A DNA stretch of 5,651 nt from Oceanospirillaceae bacterium. Its GTDB lineage: Bacteria; Pseudomonadota; Gammaproteobacteria; Pseudomonadales; Balneatricaceae. The notes under the pieces are model-generated. The model saw nothing but the letters and a program-made list of their open reading frames with translations. It was not told the origin of the DNA and made no database searches. Positions 1 through 5,185 of this stretch are shown piece by piece. A program made the translations under genes and the position numbers. Each line of letters begins with the position of its first letter. The stretch's first letter is position 1. Location: NCBI GenBank assembly GCA_023954795.1, contig JAGSHA010000230.1, forward strand, positions 1 through 5,651. The letters are read 5' to 3'.

Positions 1-75
1 CTGGAAAAAATTGGCAGCATCCAGCTGACCGGCGACATGTCCACTTCAGATTTGCGTCTTGCACGTCTGAAGTAA
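1..75 (+). CDS. 3' end of an unidentified protein-coding gene (partial)
   Basis: The first 75 bases read as 24 open codons ending in TAA; the frame is open from the window edge, so the start lies outside. The visible tail includes GSIQLTGDMSTSDLRLARLK, a hydrophilic C-terminus with no motif I recognise. A strong intrinsic terminator begins 28 nt after the stop, which is what one expects at the end of a real transcription unit and is the main support for coding. No function can be given from this fragment. Confidence 0.6.
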   Translation: MEKIGSIQLTGDMSTSDLRLARLK

Positions 76-103
76 TCTGAAGCAGGTTGATCTTTATCCA
101 CCT

Positions 104-133
104 AAAAAGGCCGCCCCACGGGGTGGCCTTTTT
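104..133 (+). terminator. Intrinsic (Rho-independent) terminator
   Basis: The 5' arm AAAAAGGCCGCCC (104-116) pairs with the 3' arm GGGTGGCCTTTTT (121-133), with one G-T wobble (113/124) and a CACG loop (117-120). The GC-rich core ends in a run of five T. It sits 28 nt after the stop at 75 and separates the upstream unit from the lipoprotein gene. The A-run on the 5' side means it could also stop transcription from the other strand. Confidence 0.93.
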
Positions 134-252
134 CTATGTTCCTCCCTCGCGACACACGTGCTATCGATACACTTCTTAGCAATTCTTAACACGGATGCGC
201 TAATGACGCTGCTACACTGATTCCAAACTCGCACACAAGGAATTTACTGTCT

Positions 253-942
253 ATGCGCGTAATCAAATTGGCAACGACACTGATGGTCACATCGCTGCTC
301 GCCGCGTGCGGCGGGGCTGCGAATAAGCCGACCCAAACCACCGGCTTTTTGGCAAACTACGACCAGTTAAATCCTGCATCGGTAACATCTGAAACGCAGG
401 TATGGCGTTGGCGTTCCCCAGATTTCAAGCCTGCCAATTATCATTCATTGAATGTGCTGCCCGTTGTTTTTACACCCCAACCAACACCCAATGATCAGGT
501 TAGTCTCAACGTCCTCAACGAAATACGGCATACGATTAATAACACATTGAGTCAGCAGGCTGCTGCAAGCGGGATTCCGATAAGCACGTCTGCAGGGGCG
601 GGGGTGTTAACACTGCGTCCGGCGATCACGTCAGTTAACTTATCGCTACAGGATATGAAAATCACCGAGGCGATCCCAATTCGCTTGGTATTGTCTGGTG
701 CTGAACTGGCATTAGGGCTACGTGATAAAGATGTAACGTTTCTGTTTGAATACGAACTGATTGATTCCACTACGGGGCAAGTGATGGTGAGTGGCGTGCG
801 TCACGCTAACACGGAACCCCTGGAAAGTGATTCAGATACGCTGAAGCAAGAACACGCGAAAGAGATGCTGGAAAAACTATCGAAAGACCTGGATCAGAAT
901 TTCAAGGCGTTAGGAAGGACGTTGAGTCAAAAACCGTCCTGA
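253..942 (+). CDS. DUF3313-like outer-membrane/periplasmic lipoprotein
   Basis: A 229-residue lipoprotein of unknown function. It has a type II signal peptide: basic start (R2, K5), hydrophobic stretch about 6-18, and lipobox LAAC with the lipidated cysteine at C19. Residues after the cysteine are GGAAN, with no Asp at +2, so the Lol system would be expected to move it to the outer membrane. The mature part opens with TGFLANYDQL and has a later SPDFKPANYHSLNVLPVVF segment. These resemble the opening of DUF3313 lipoproteins (a FLxDYsxL element, then a 'Y..v.v.pv' strand), and the length fits that family; I made this assignment by eye. The C-terminus (about 190-225) is charged and helical. The start is ATG at 253 with AAGGAA (237-242) 10 nt upstream. 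It appears to be a single-gene unit; no convincing promoter was found between the terminator and the start. Confidence 0.87.
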   Translation: MRVIKLATTLMVTSLLAACGGAANKPTQTTGFLANYDQLNPASVTSETQVWRWRSPDFKPANYHSLNVLPVVFTPQPTPNDQVSLNVLNEIRHTINNTLSQQAAASGIPISTSAGAGVLTLRPAITSVNLSLQDMKITEAIPIRLVLSGAELALGLRDKDVTFLFEYELIDSTTGQVMVSGVRHANTEPLESDSDTLKQEHAKEMLEKLSKDLDQNFKALGRTLSQKPS

Positions 943-990
943 CATCCCAAATCAACAGCATGTGTTTTCCAGCTGAGTGCCGGGTAATAA

Positions 991-1293
991 TTACTTCTGA
1001 CTCATCACTGTAAGAAGCCCGATATAGAAGCGTCGTAAGTTACGCTTTTTATTCGCGTTTTTCTTTGTCGGCTCGCTAGCCGTATCTACATGCGGCTCGT
1101 TTACACTGGCGGGAGAGGGCATTGCATACAATGGATACGGTGCACCACTCTCGGTATAGATGTGATCAAACTGAATGGCTTTTACAGTGGGAGAGAAACC
1201 AGTTTCATCAGGTTCTGCATAAGCAGGACTGCAAGTACCGATGATCAACAAACCAACTAGATTGATGTTGGCGGCAAGCAATGAATATTTCAT
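991..1293 (-). CDS. Small exported protein of unknown function, downstream of a c-di-GMP riboswitch
   Basis: A 100-residue protein I do not recognise. The N-terminus is a type I signal peptide: K2, a hydrophobic core about 4-20, then SPAYA with likely cleavage after A26, giving a mature chain of about 74 residues. C21 (context IIGTC) is not a canonical lipobox because Thr is at -1. The mature part is Pro-rich in the middle (APYPLYAMPSPASVNEP) and then basic (TKKNANKKRNLRRF, about 76-89), ending in a short hydrophobic patch (YIGLLTVM). The mature chain has no cysteines. The start is ATG 1293-1291 with AGAGG (1303-1299) 5 nt upstream. The signal peptide, the ribosome site and a c-di-GMP-I aptamer 59 nt upstream on the same strand together make this a real gene although it is short. 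Its 3' end converges on the lipoprotein gene (48 nt apart) with no clear terminator. A cell-surface, matrix or periplasmic role would fit c-di-GMP control, but that is inference. Confidence 0.85.
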   Translation of the reverse strand: MKYSLLAANINLVGLLIIGTCSPAYAEPDETGFSPTVKAIQFDHIYTESGAPYPLYAMPSPASVNEPHVDTASEPTKKNANKKRNLRRFYIGLLTVMSQK

Positions 1294-1352
1294 GACGACC
1301 TCTGCAGTACATCAGCTAAGATCCTCATAAATAGATGGTCCGTGTAATGAGG
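1294..1352 (-). promoter_or_regulatory. Expression platform and ribosome binding site of the c-di-GMP riboswitch
   Basis: The 59 nt between aptamer and start codon contain CCUCAU (1352-1347) and AUGAGG (1328-1323), which can pair as a 6-bp hairpin. AUGAGG is also part of GAGGAUCUU (1326-1318), a perfect 9-bp complement of AAGAUCCUC (1441-1433) just 5' of the aptamer, so the two pairings exclude each other. CCUC (1352-1349) can in turn pair with GAGG of the ribosome site (1302-1299). No stem is followed by a U-run, so translational rather than transcriptional control is the better guess. Whether ligand turns the gene on or off cannot be read from the sequence. Confidence 0.6.
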
Positions 1353-1434
1353 CTCTCCTTCGGTGGTCCGGCTATCCCAGAGGGACCCGTGACTTTGCGT
1401 CACCTGATTGCTCAGGCTTTGCCGTGTCGAGAGA
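1353..1434 (-). promoter_or_regulatory. Cyclic-di-GMP-I riboswitch aptamer (GEMM-I)
   Basis: Read on the minus strand, this segment has the conserved GEMM-I order: GGCAAAGCC, a hairpin with a GNRA loop, GACGCAAAG, CACGGGUCC, AUAGCCGG and ACCGAAGG. Helices: P1 closes the aptamer by CUCUC (1433-1429) with GAGAG (1357-1353). The next hairpin is CCUGA (1416-1412) / UCAGG (1407-1403) with a GCAA tetraloop (1411-1408). The third arm pairs CGG (1389-1387) with CCG (1371-1369), with inner UCCC (1385-1382) / GGGA (1378-1375). The GNRA loop and the AUAG side of the third arm match the known tetraloop-receptor docking. By hand alignment to the Vc2 aptamer, G1423 matches the ligand-contacting G20 and A1396 the intercalating A47. 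A G at the first site favours c-di-GMP over the cGAMP-selective GEMM-Ib variant. It lies 59 nt before the start of the exported-protein gene. Confidence 0.94.
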
Positions 1435-1453
1435 GGATCTTGTGCTTTAAACA

Positions 1454-1471
1454 ATCAAACTGACGTTTGAT
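1454..1471. repeat. 7-bp inverted repeat just upstream of the riboswitch
   Basis: ATCAAAC (1454-1460), spacer TGAC, GTTTGAT (1465-1471): a perfect inverted repeat. It lies 12 nt before the 5' edge of the extended aptamer stem (1441) on the minus strand. It could be a protein operator in the promoter region of the exported-protein gene, or a hairpin at the 5' end of its mRNA. Confidence 0.6.
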
Positions 1472-1801
1472 ACTCATGTTTGTTCGCATGATAGCACCAT
1501 TGGGTGTTTATTATTTATACAGATCCGTAATAATAAATCGATATATATACCTGAATGACATATAACCGCAACGTAGTGAATATCCGCGAAGGTATTCCGG
1601 GAATGAATGGAAAAACTAAGGCAGAATCCAAGGTTGATACTGCAGGGGCTTGCTGATTTGAACGCAAAGCGGAGGGGAATAGAAAAGAGACTTAGGAGAA
1701 GGGTGTAGCGTCCAATCCGCACCCGCAGTGCTAAGAGACTAAACAGGTGACCGGAAGATATCCTATAAAGGGCGCAAACAAAGATGCCTTAATGACCGAC
1801 G
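1472..1801. other. Gene-poor stretch upstream of the riboswitch unit
   Basis: I see no convincing gene here. An AT-rich block (1507-1557) probably holds or neighbours the promoter of the riboswitch transcript on the minus strand, but no pair of -35/-10 boxes with normal spacing stands out. A 9-bp all-A/T inverted repeat lies within it: TTTATTATT (1507-1515) and AATAATAAA (1529-1537), loop 13 nt. A weaker one, TCATG (1474-1478) and CATGA (1487-1491), lies beside the 1454-1471 palindrome. The open frame at 1474-1722 (minus) starts with GTG, lacks a ribosome site and has no recognisable features. Confidence 0.5.
1784..1794 (+). repeat. 11-bp direct repeat, copy 1 (second copy 2106-2116)
   Basis: ATGCCTTAATG occurs exactly at 1784-1794 and again at 2106-2116, same orientation, 322 bp apart. 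The two copies bracket the zinc-ribbon gene. They could be a target duplication or a recombination scar, but no terminal inverted repeats lie inside them, and a chance match of this size in about 1 kb is not excluded. Confidence 0.4.
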
Positions 1802-2002
1802 TTATACCGCTGTTTTGAAATGCGAATGGCCAACGCGTAGCATAAGCCAGCCCCGACTTGCGCTTTTCATCCAAGATGAACTACACACCTCACAACGGTA
1901 GATTGTTCCTAATTCTAACTTGCAGATCTCCTTCATGTATTCATGAGGTACATCTTGAATCTGCTGATATTCGCAATGGTCGCAACACTTATTATTATTC
2001 AT
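1802..2002 (-). CDS. Putative small zinc-ribbon protein
   Basis: A 66-residue cytoplasmic protein (no signal peptide or membrane segment) with two CxxC knuckles, C7-x2-C10 and C37-x2-C40, 26 residues apart. The second sits in LGTIYRCEVCSSSW, followed by RGW at 50-52. A knuckle preceded by a G-x-x-Y strand and followed by aromatic residues is typical of zinc ribbons, which bind one Zn and often serve nucleic-acid or protein contacts. This pattern is the main argument for coding. Against it: the ribosome site AAGGA (2009-2005) is only 2 nt from the ATG (2002-2000), no promoter is clear, and the gene stands alone in a gene-poor region. The plus-strand open frame over the same DNA (1858-2058) has no such pattern. 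Function unknown. Confidence 0.55.
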   Translation of the reverse strand: MNNNKCCDHCEYQQIQDVPHEYMKEICKLELGTIYRCEVCSSSWMKSASRGWLMLRVGHSHFKTAV

Positions 2003-2063
2003 TGTCCTTACCCACGGTTTATATCTGCTTAATAAATGTACATTCGTTTATCGCATAACGATA

Positions 2064-2078
2064 TAGGAAAAATTCCTA
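2064..2078. repeat. 6-bp inverted repeat TAGGAA/TTCCTA
   Basis: TAGGAA (2064-2069) and TTCCTA (2073-2078) flank AAA. It lies 62 nt upstream of the zinc-ribbon start on its minus-strand upstream side. The three-base centre suits a dimeric protein's operator better than an RNA hairpin. There is no following T-run on either strand that would make it a clear terminator. Confidence 0.4.
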
Positions 2079-2099
2079 ATTTGTTGACAGTTGGCAGTG

Positions 2100-2151
2100 A
2101 TCACAATGCCTTAATGCGTTCATGGACGCGCATCGCTTCCGCTATTGTGAT
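2100..2151. repeat. Nested inverted repeats (possible cruciform or structured RNA)
   Basis: The outer arms ATCACAAT (2100-2107) and ATTGTGAT (2144-2151) are perfect 8-bp complements. Inside them ATGCG (2114-2118) pairs with CGCAT (2129-2133), or alternatively GCGT (2116-2119) with ACGC (2126-2129). The element includes the second copy of the 11-bp direct repeat. It lacks the core sites of an integron attC and no mobile element is visible beside it. Confidence 0.45.
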
Positions 2152-2427
2152 GTACGCCTGATAATTTTAGGTATAAACAAAGTCCTCGATTTTTTGCGAC
2201 CGAACTCGCTCGCTAAACCGGTATTGATTGGGGCTGAGGTCAGAAAGAGTGCTTAGATTCAGAGCACCTGAATGGTCCTTCATTACTCCGTTCCTTTCTG
2301 GAAAGAGGCCAGAGCCCAGCAGGAGTGTTACTCGGGACAAGTAGGTTCTTGGAATGCTCGTGAACATTGGGCCATTCACTGCGTGTCCCGGGGGAGCGCG
2401 GGTCTATAGGTCAATAAACAGTCAGAA
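2152..2427. other. Gene-free stretch dense in short inverted repeats
   Basis: I see no gene. Several stems can form in order: GTGCT (2249-2253)/AGCAC (2263-2267), which excludes ATTCAG (2257-2262)/CTGAAT (2268-2273). Then comes ACTCC (2285-2289)/GGAGT (2322-2326), enclosing TCTGG (2297-2301)/CCAGA (2309-2313). Last is CTCGGGACA (2331-2339)/TGTCCCGGG (2384-2392) with one wobble, enclosing GTGAA (2360-2364)/TTCAC (2375-2379). The density hints at a structured RNA or a decayed element, but no known RNA family was recognised and no clear promoter reads into it. An open frame on the minus strand (2167-2379, 70 residues) lacks a ribosome site and family features. Confidence 0.4.
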
Positions 2428-2456
2428 TTGATAATCATCTGGCAGAATCATATAGT
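2428..2456 (+). promoter_or_regulatory. Sigma70 promoter of the diguanylate cyclase gene
   Basis: TTGATA at 2428-2433 (5 of 6 to the -35 consensus) and TATAGT at 2451-2456 (5 of 6 to the -10) are separated by an ideal 17 bp. Transcription would start near 2462-2464 and run into the PAS-GGDEF gene. It is the best promoter match I found in the window. Confidence 0.72.
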
Positions 2457-2460
2457 TAGA

Positions 2461-2616
2461 CGGTATTCCTTGCGAAATTGACGCACCGAACATACTGGCA
2501 TGTTCATAAACGGAATTCCTTGAACCCAATACACCGTTGTTATTTCCGCGCGGTGACGTACGTACTCCAAGGATGCTTTTCTAGCCTGATCAGGTTATTA
2601 CGTTAAGGATCTGTAA
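2461..2616 (+). promoter_or_regulatory. Long leader of the diguanylate cyclase gene with repeats and palindromes
   Basis: The predicted leader is about 155 nt. CGGTATTCCTTG (2461-2472) recurs with one mismatch as CGGAATTCCTTG (2511-2522), exactly 50 bp later. Between them lies GAACAT (2488-2493)/ATGTTC (2500-2505) with a 6-nt spacer. CACCG (2532-2536) can pair with CGGTG (2551-2555), and a perfect palindrome CCTGATCAGG (2585-2594) sits just before the ribosome site TAAGGA (2604-2609). These are candidate operators or RNA hairpins; none matches a riboswitch I know. Confidence 0.5.
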
Positions 2617-4584
2617 GTGAAAAACGCGATGGCACGACTTGTTTGGCGCTTTGCCCGGTTTGTTCGAAGCGTCTTATGGCAAACCTTTCGTTCGACGCCG
2701 CTTAGTTTCGGGGCTCTTCTATTATCTGCATCATTCTCATTGACCGCAGCCCCTAGTTTTCAAGAAACCTTTAACTCTCACAAGTTCGTCATGCTGCTGA
2801 TCGACCCGAATAGCGGTCAGATTGTCGATGCGAATGATGCTGCCAGTCAGTTCTATGGTTATGAGGCGACGGACCTGAAGAACATGTCCATCCAGCAGAT
2901 CAATCAGCTATCCGCCGAGCAAGTTTCTGAAGAGCGCAAGTTGGCTCAGGCTGAAGGGCGTAACTACTTCATCTTTAGACATAAGGTTGCCGATGGTTCT
3001 ATCAAAACGGTGGAGGTTAGCTCCGTACCCCTGGAGTTTGACGGCAATACACTGCTTCATTCCATCGTGCGTGATATCTCCAACGAGCGACGTTTAAGTG
3101 ATGAGCTGTGGCATTATCAAGCGCGACTGGAGGAGATGGTTGATCTTAAAGCACTAGAGTTAGAAGCAAGCTATCGCAATGAACAGATCAGAATGATATT
3201 CGCGATAGGGCTGTTATTCATCATTACTACCGGACTCATTTACGCTCTACGTCAGAGTCGAATCGCTGGCGCCAAAGCGGAAAAGGCGGAGCAGGGACTG
3301 CGAGAAGTGATCTGGGGCACGAATGTGGGCACCTGGGAGTGGAATGTTAGAACTGGAGAGACGGTCTTTAGCGACCGTTGGGCGGACATTGTGGGTTACA
3401 CCCTTGATGACCTGGCACCGGTTTCCATCGAGACCTGGAGAAAGTTTGCCAACCCTGATGATTTAAAAGGTTCAAATGAGCAACTGGAAAAAGTATTTCA
3501 GGGGGAGCTCGACTTCTATGACTGTGAGATTCGGGTGCGGCATCGAAACGGGACATGGCGCTGGGTGCAGGATCGAGGCAAAGTCGTTGAGTGGGGGATT
3601 GATGGCAAGCCGTTACGTATGTCGGGTACGCATACTGATATTACGGACAAAAAGAATGCCGAAATCGAGCTGAAGGACGCATTATCCCAGCTTGTTGCGA
3701 CGCTTGAGGCCACCGATAACGGTATTCTGGTGACCAGTGAATACGGCCACGTTATTCGTACGAATACGCAATTCACAACGATGTGGCATCTACCCGCCGG
3801 GATTGTATCGCTGGGCGATGAAAAGGTGATGCTGGCGCACGTTAAAGATCAACTGCGTGACCCTGAACAGTTTATCGTTGATATAGAAGGCGTCTATCAG
3901 AATATATACGTTGAGTCTGAGGACCTGCTCGAATTCAAAGACGGTCGGGTATTTTCTCGCTTCTCTCGACCAATGATCGTTGATGGGCGTTTCTGTGGGC
4001 GAGTCTGGAGTTTCCGAGATATCACCGAACAGCGGAACGCTCAGGAAAAGATACACCGTCTTGCGATGACCGATACGCTGACCGACCTGGCAAATCGTAA
4101 CCAGTTTAATCAGCAGTTTGTGAAGAACCTGGATTTGGCGCAACGAGAACAGAAAAATCTGGCGCTGATGATGGTTGATCTGGATAAGTTTAAGCACATC
4201 AACGACACCTACGGCCATCCGGTAGGGGATGCTGTATTAAAGGCTGTCGCCACTGTGCTTCTTCGGCACTGTCGCAAGACAGATATCGTCGCGCGTTTAG
4301 GGGGCGATGAGTTCGCGGTTGTGTCCGTTTTCCCTAAAGATCGGGCCGCGGCTTACCAAGTTGCTGAGCGTATTATTGGTGAGTTACAAGAACCTATTGA
4401 TGCCGCCAGCCATAACCTGCATGTCGCACTGAGTATTGGAATGTGTTTTTATCCTGATGATGCGGAAACCGTGGAAGATATGATTTATAAAGCGGATGTC
4501 GCTCTCTATGCAGCGAAAAAAGCAGGTCATAATCTTATTCGATGTTATGAGAATCCGCAGGAAGTCCGTGATCATACTGTTTGA
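2617..4584 (+). CDS. Membrane-bound PAS-PAS-PAS-GGDEF diguanylate cyclase
   Basis: A 655-residue inner-membrane enzyme predicted to make cyclic-di-GMP from two GTP. The Arg-rich N-terminus precedes a first membrane segment (about 28-46). A PAS domain (about 50-155, FVMLLIDPNSGQIVDAN, ending VRDISNERRL) then lies in the periplasm. A helical linker leads to a second membrane segment (about 193-211). In the cytoplasm follow a PAS_3-like domain with PAC tail (about 225-345, WEWNVRTGE to HTDITDKK), another PAS (about 355-473, ending FRDITEQRNAQ) and GGDEF (about 480-645). The active motif GGDEF is intact (562-566), with metal-binding D521 in VDLDKFKHIND and substrate-site N529 and D538. RKTD (553-556), five residues before GGDEF, is an inhibitory I-site, so product feedback is expected. 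There is no EAL domain. The start is GTG 2617 with TAAGGA 7 nt upstream; ATG 2629 is the alternative. Confidence 0.95.
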   Translation: MKNAMARLVWRFARFVRSVLWQTFRSTPLSFGALLLSASFSLTAAPSFQETFNSHKFVMLLIDPNSGQIVDANDAASQFYGYEATDLKNMSIQQINQLSAEQVSEERKLAQAEGRNYFIFRHKVADGSIKTVEVSSVPLEFDGNTLLHSIVRDISNERRLSDELWHYQARLEEMVDLKALELEASYRNEQIRMIFAIGLLFIITTGLIYALRQSRIAGAKAEKAEQGLREVIWGTNVGTWEWNVRTGETVFSDRWADIVGYTLDDLAPVSIETWRKFANPDDLKGSNEQLEKVFQGELDFYDCEIRVRHRNGTWRWVQDRGKVVEWGIDGKPLRMSGTHTDITDKKNAEIELKDALSQLVATLEATDNGILVTSEYGHVIRTNTQFTTMWHLPAGIVSLGDEKVMLAHVKDQLRDPEQFIVDIEGVYQNIYVESEDLLEFKDGRVFSRFSRPMIVDGRFCGRVWSFRDITEQRNAQEKIHRLAMTDTLTDLANRNQFNQQFVKNLDLAQREQKNLALMMVDLDKFKHINDTYGHPVGDAVLKAVATVLLRHCRKTDIVARLGGDEFAVVSVFPKDRAAAYQVAERIIGELQEPIDAASHNLHVALSIGMCFYPDDAETVEDMIYKADVALYAAKKAGHNLIRCYENPQEVRDHTV

Positions 4585-4644
4585 GTTTGCTCTGTGCTTC
4601 ATCAACCCTTGAGCTTTTCTAACCTTCACATTGAGCCTAAAGAA

Positions 4645-5157
4645 ATGAACCCTCGTGTACCCGAGTCACTGGAAACTTCACGCCTGATTTTGCGACAGTT
4701 TAGAGAAAGTGACTGGCAGGACCTCCACCTTTATTACTCATCAGAGACCGCGACGCAGTTTACGGTTGGTCGAGCTTTTAGCGAAGGCGAAACCTGGCGC
4801 ACCCTGAGCAGCATGGTCGGCCACTGGCAATTTAGAGGATACGGACCGTACGCGATTGAACATAAAGAGACGGGGAAGGTATTAGGCACGGCAGGGTTCT
4901 GGTATCCGAATGATTGGCCTGAGCCAGAGATCAAGTGGGCATTAGCCCCCGAATACTGGGGACAAGGTTATGCCAGTGAAGCTGCCCGGGCAGTCCAGCA
5001 AGCAGGGCGTGAATGTATGCCTGATGTGAGGCTTATTAGCTTCGTCCATTCGGAGAATCAGGCATCTATTCAGCTGGCAAAAGCTGTCGGTGCGGTGTTT
5101 GAAAAGGAGGGGAGCTTTCGAGGTGGGTTATGGCACATATATCGTCACCCGTCATAA
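4645..5157 (+). CDS. GNAT-family N-acetyltransferase (RimJ/RimL-like)
   Basis: A 170-residue cytoplasmic enzyme of the Acetyltransf_3 type, moving the acetyl group of acetyl-CoA to an amine. The opening ETSRLILRQFRESDWQDL (10-27) is the typical first strand and helix of RimJ/RimL-like proteins. GTAGFW (81-86) and EIKWALAPEYWGQGYASEA (95-113) form the central strands and the pyrophosphate loop (GQGYA), and ENQASIQLAKAVGA (137-150) is the usual C-terminal helix. The substrate cannot be told from sequence; candidates are a protein N-terminus or a small molecule. I chose ATG 4645 because family homology begins just after it; GTG 4594 would add 17 unlikely residues. The ribosome site is weak (AAAGA, 4639-4643). 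It lies 60 nt after the cyclase with no terminator between, so co-transcription is likely; a functional link is not shown. Confidence 0.9.
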   Translation: MNPRVPESLETSRLILRQFRESDWQDLHLYYSSETATQFTVGRAFSEGETWRTLSSMVGHWQFRGYGPYAIEHKETGKVLGTAGFWYPNDWPEPEIKWALAPEYWGQGYASEAARAVQQAGRECMPDVRLISFVHSENQASIQLAKAVGAVFEKEGSFRGGLWHIYRHPS

Positions 5158-5161
5158 TATG

Positions 5162-5175
5162 ATGTGCATTCACAT
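5162..5175. terminator. Weak hairpin between convergent genes
   Basis: ATGTG (5162-5166) and CACAT (5171-5175) can pair around CATT in the 28-nt gap between the acetyltransferase and the convergent LysE-type gene. There is no T-run on either side, so it is at best a poor terminator. Confidence 0.2.
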
Positions 5176-5185
5176 ACACCCGACC

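Noticed and set aside
186..218. Possible promoter TTAACA (186-191) and TACACT (213-218) before the lipoprotein gene
   Set aside because: The spacing is 21 bp, too long for sigma70, and the -10 match is weak.
1474..1722. 82-codon minus-strand open frame
   Set aside because: GTG start without ribosome site, no family features, and it covers the likely promoter side and palindrome of the riboswitch unit.
1858..2058. 66-codon plus-strand open frame
   Set aside because: Lies opposite the zinc-ribbon frame, which has a far better protein pattern.
2084..2089. TTGACA, a perfect -35 box
   Set aside because: No acceptable -10 at 16-18 bp and no gene directly downstream.
2100..2151. Integron attC site
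   Set aside because: Lacks the GTTRRRY/RYYYAAC core sites and neighbouring cassettes.
2167..2379. 70-codon minus-strand open frame
   Set aside because: No ribosome site, no recognisable domain; overlaps the hairpin-rich stretch.
2488..2505. LexA-type SOS box (GAACAT-N6-ATGTTC)
   Set aside because: Does not fit the gammaproteobacterial CTGT-N8-ACAG consensus; the GAAC/GTTC spacing differs from the Gram-positive box.
3790..4218. 142-codon minus-strand open frame
   Set aside because: Fully inside the PAS-GGDEF gene on the opposite strand; a shadow of its codon pattern.
4594..4644. Upstream GTG start for the acetyltransferase
   Set aside because: Adds 17 residues outside the family's conserved start and has no better ribosome site.
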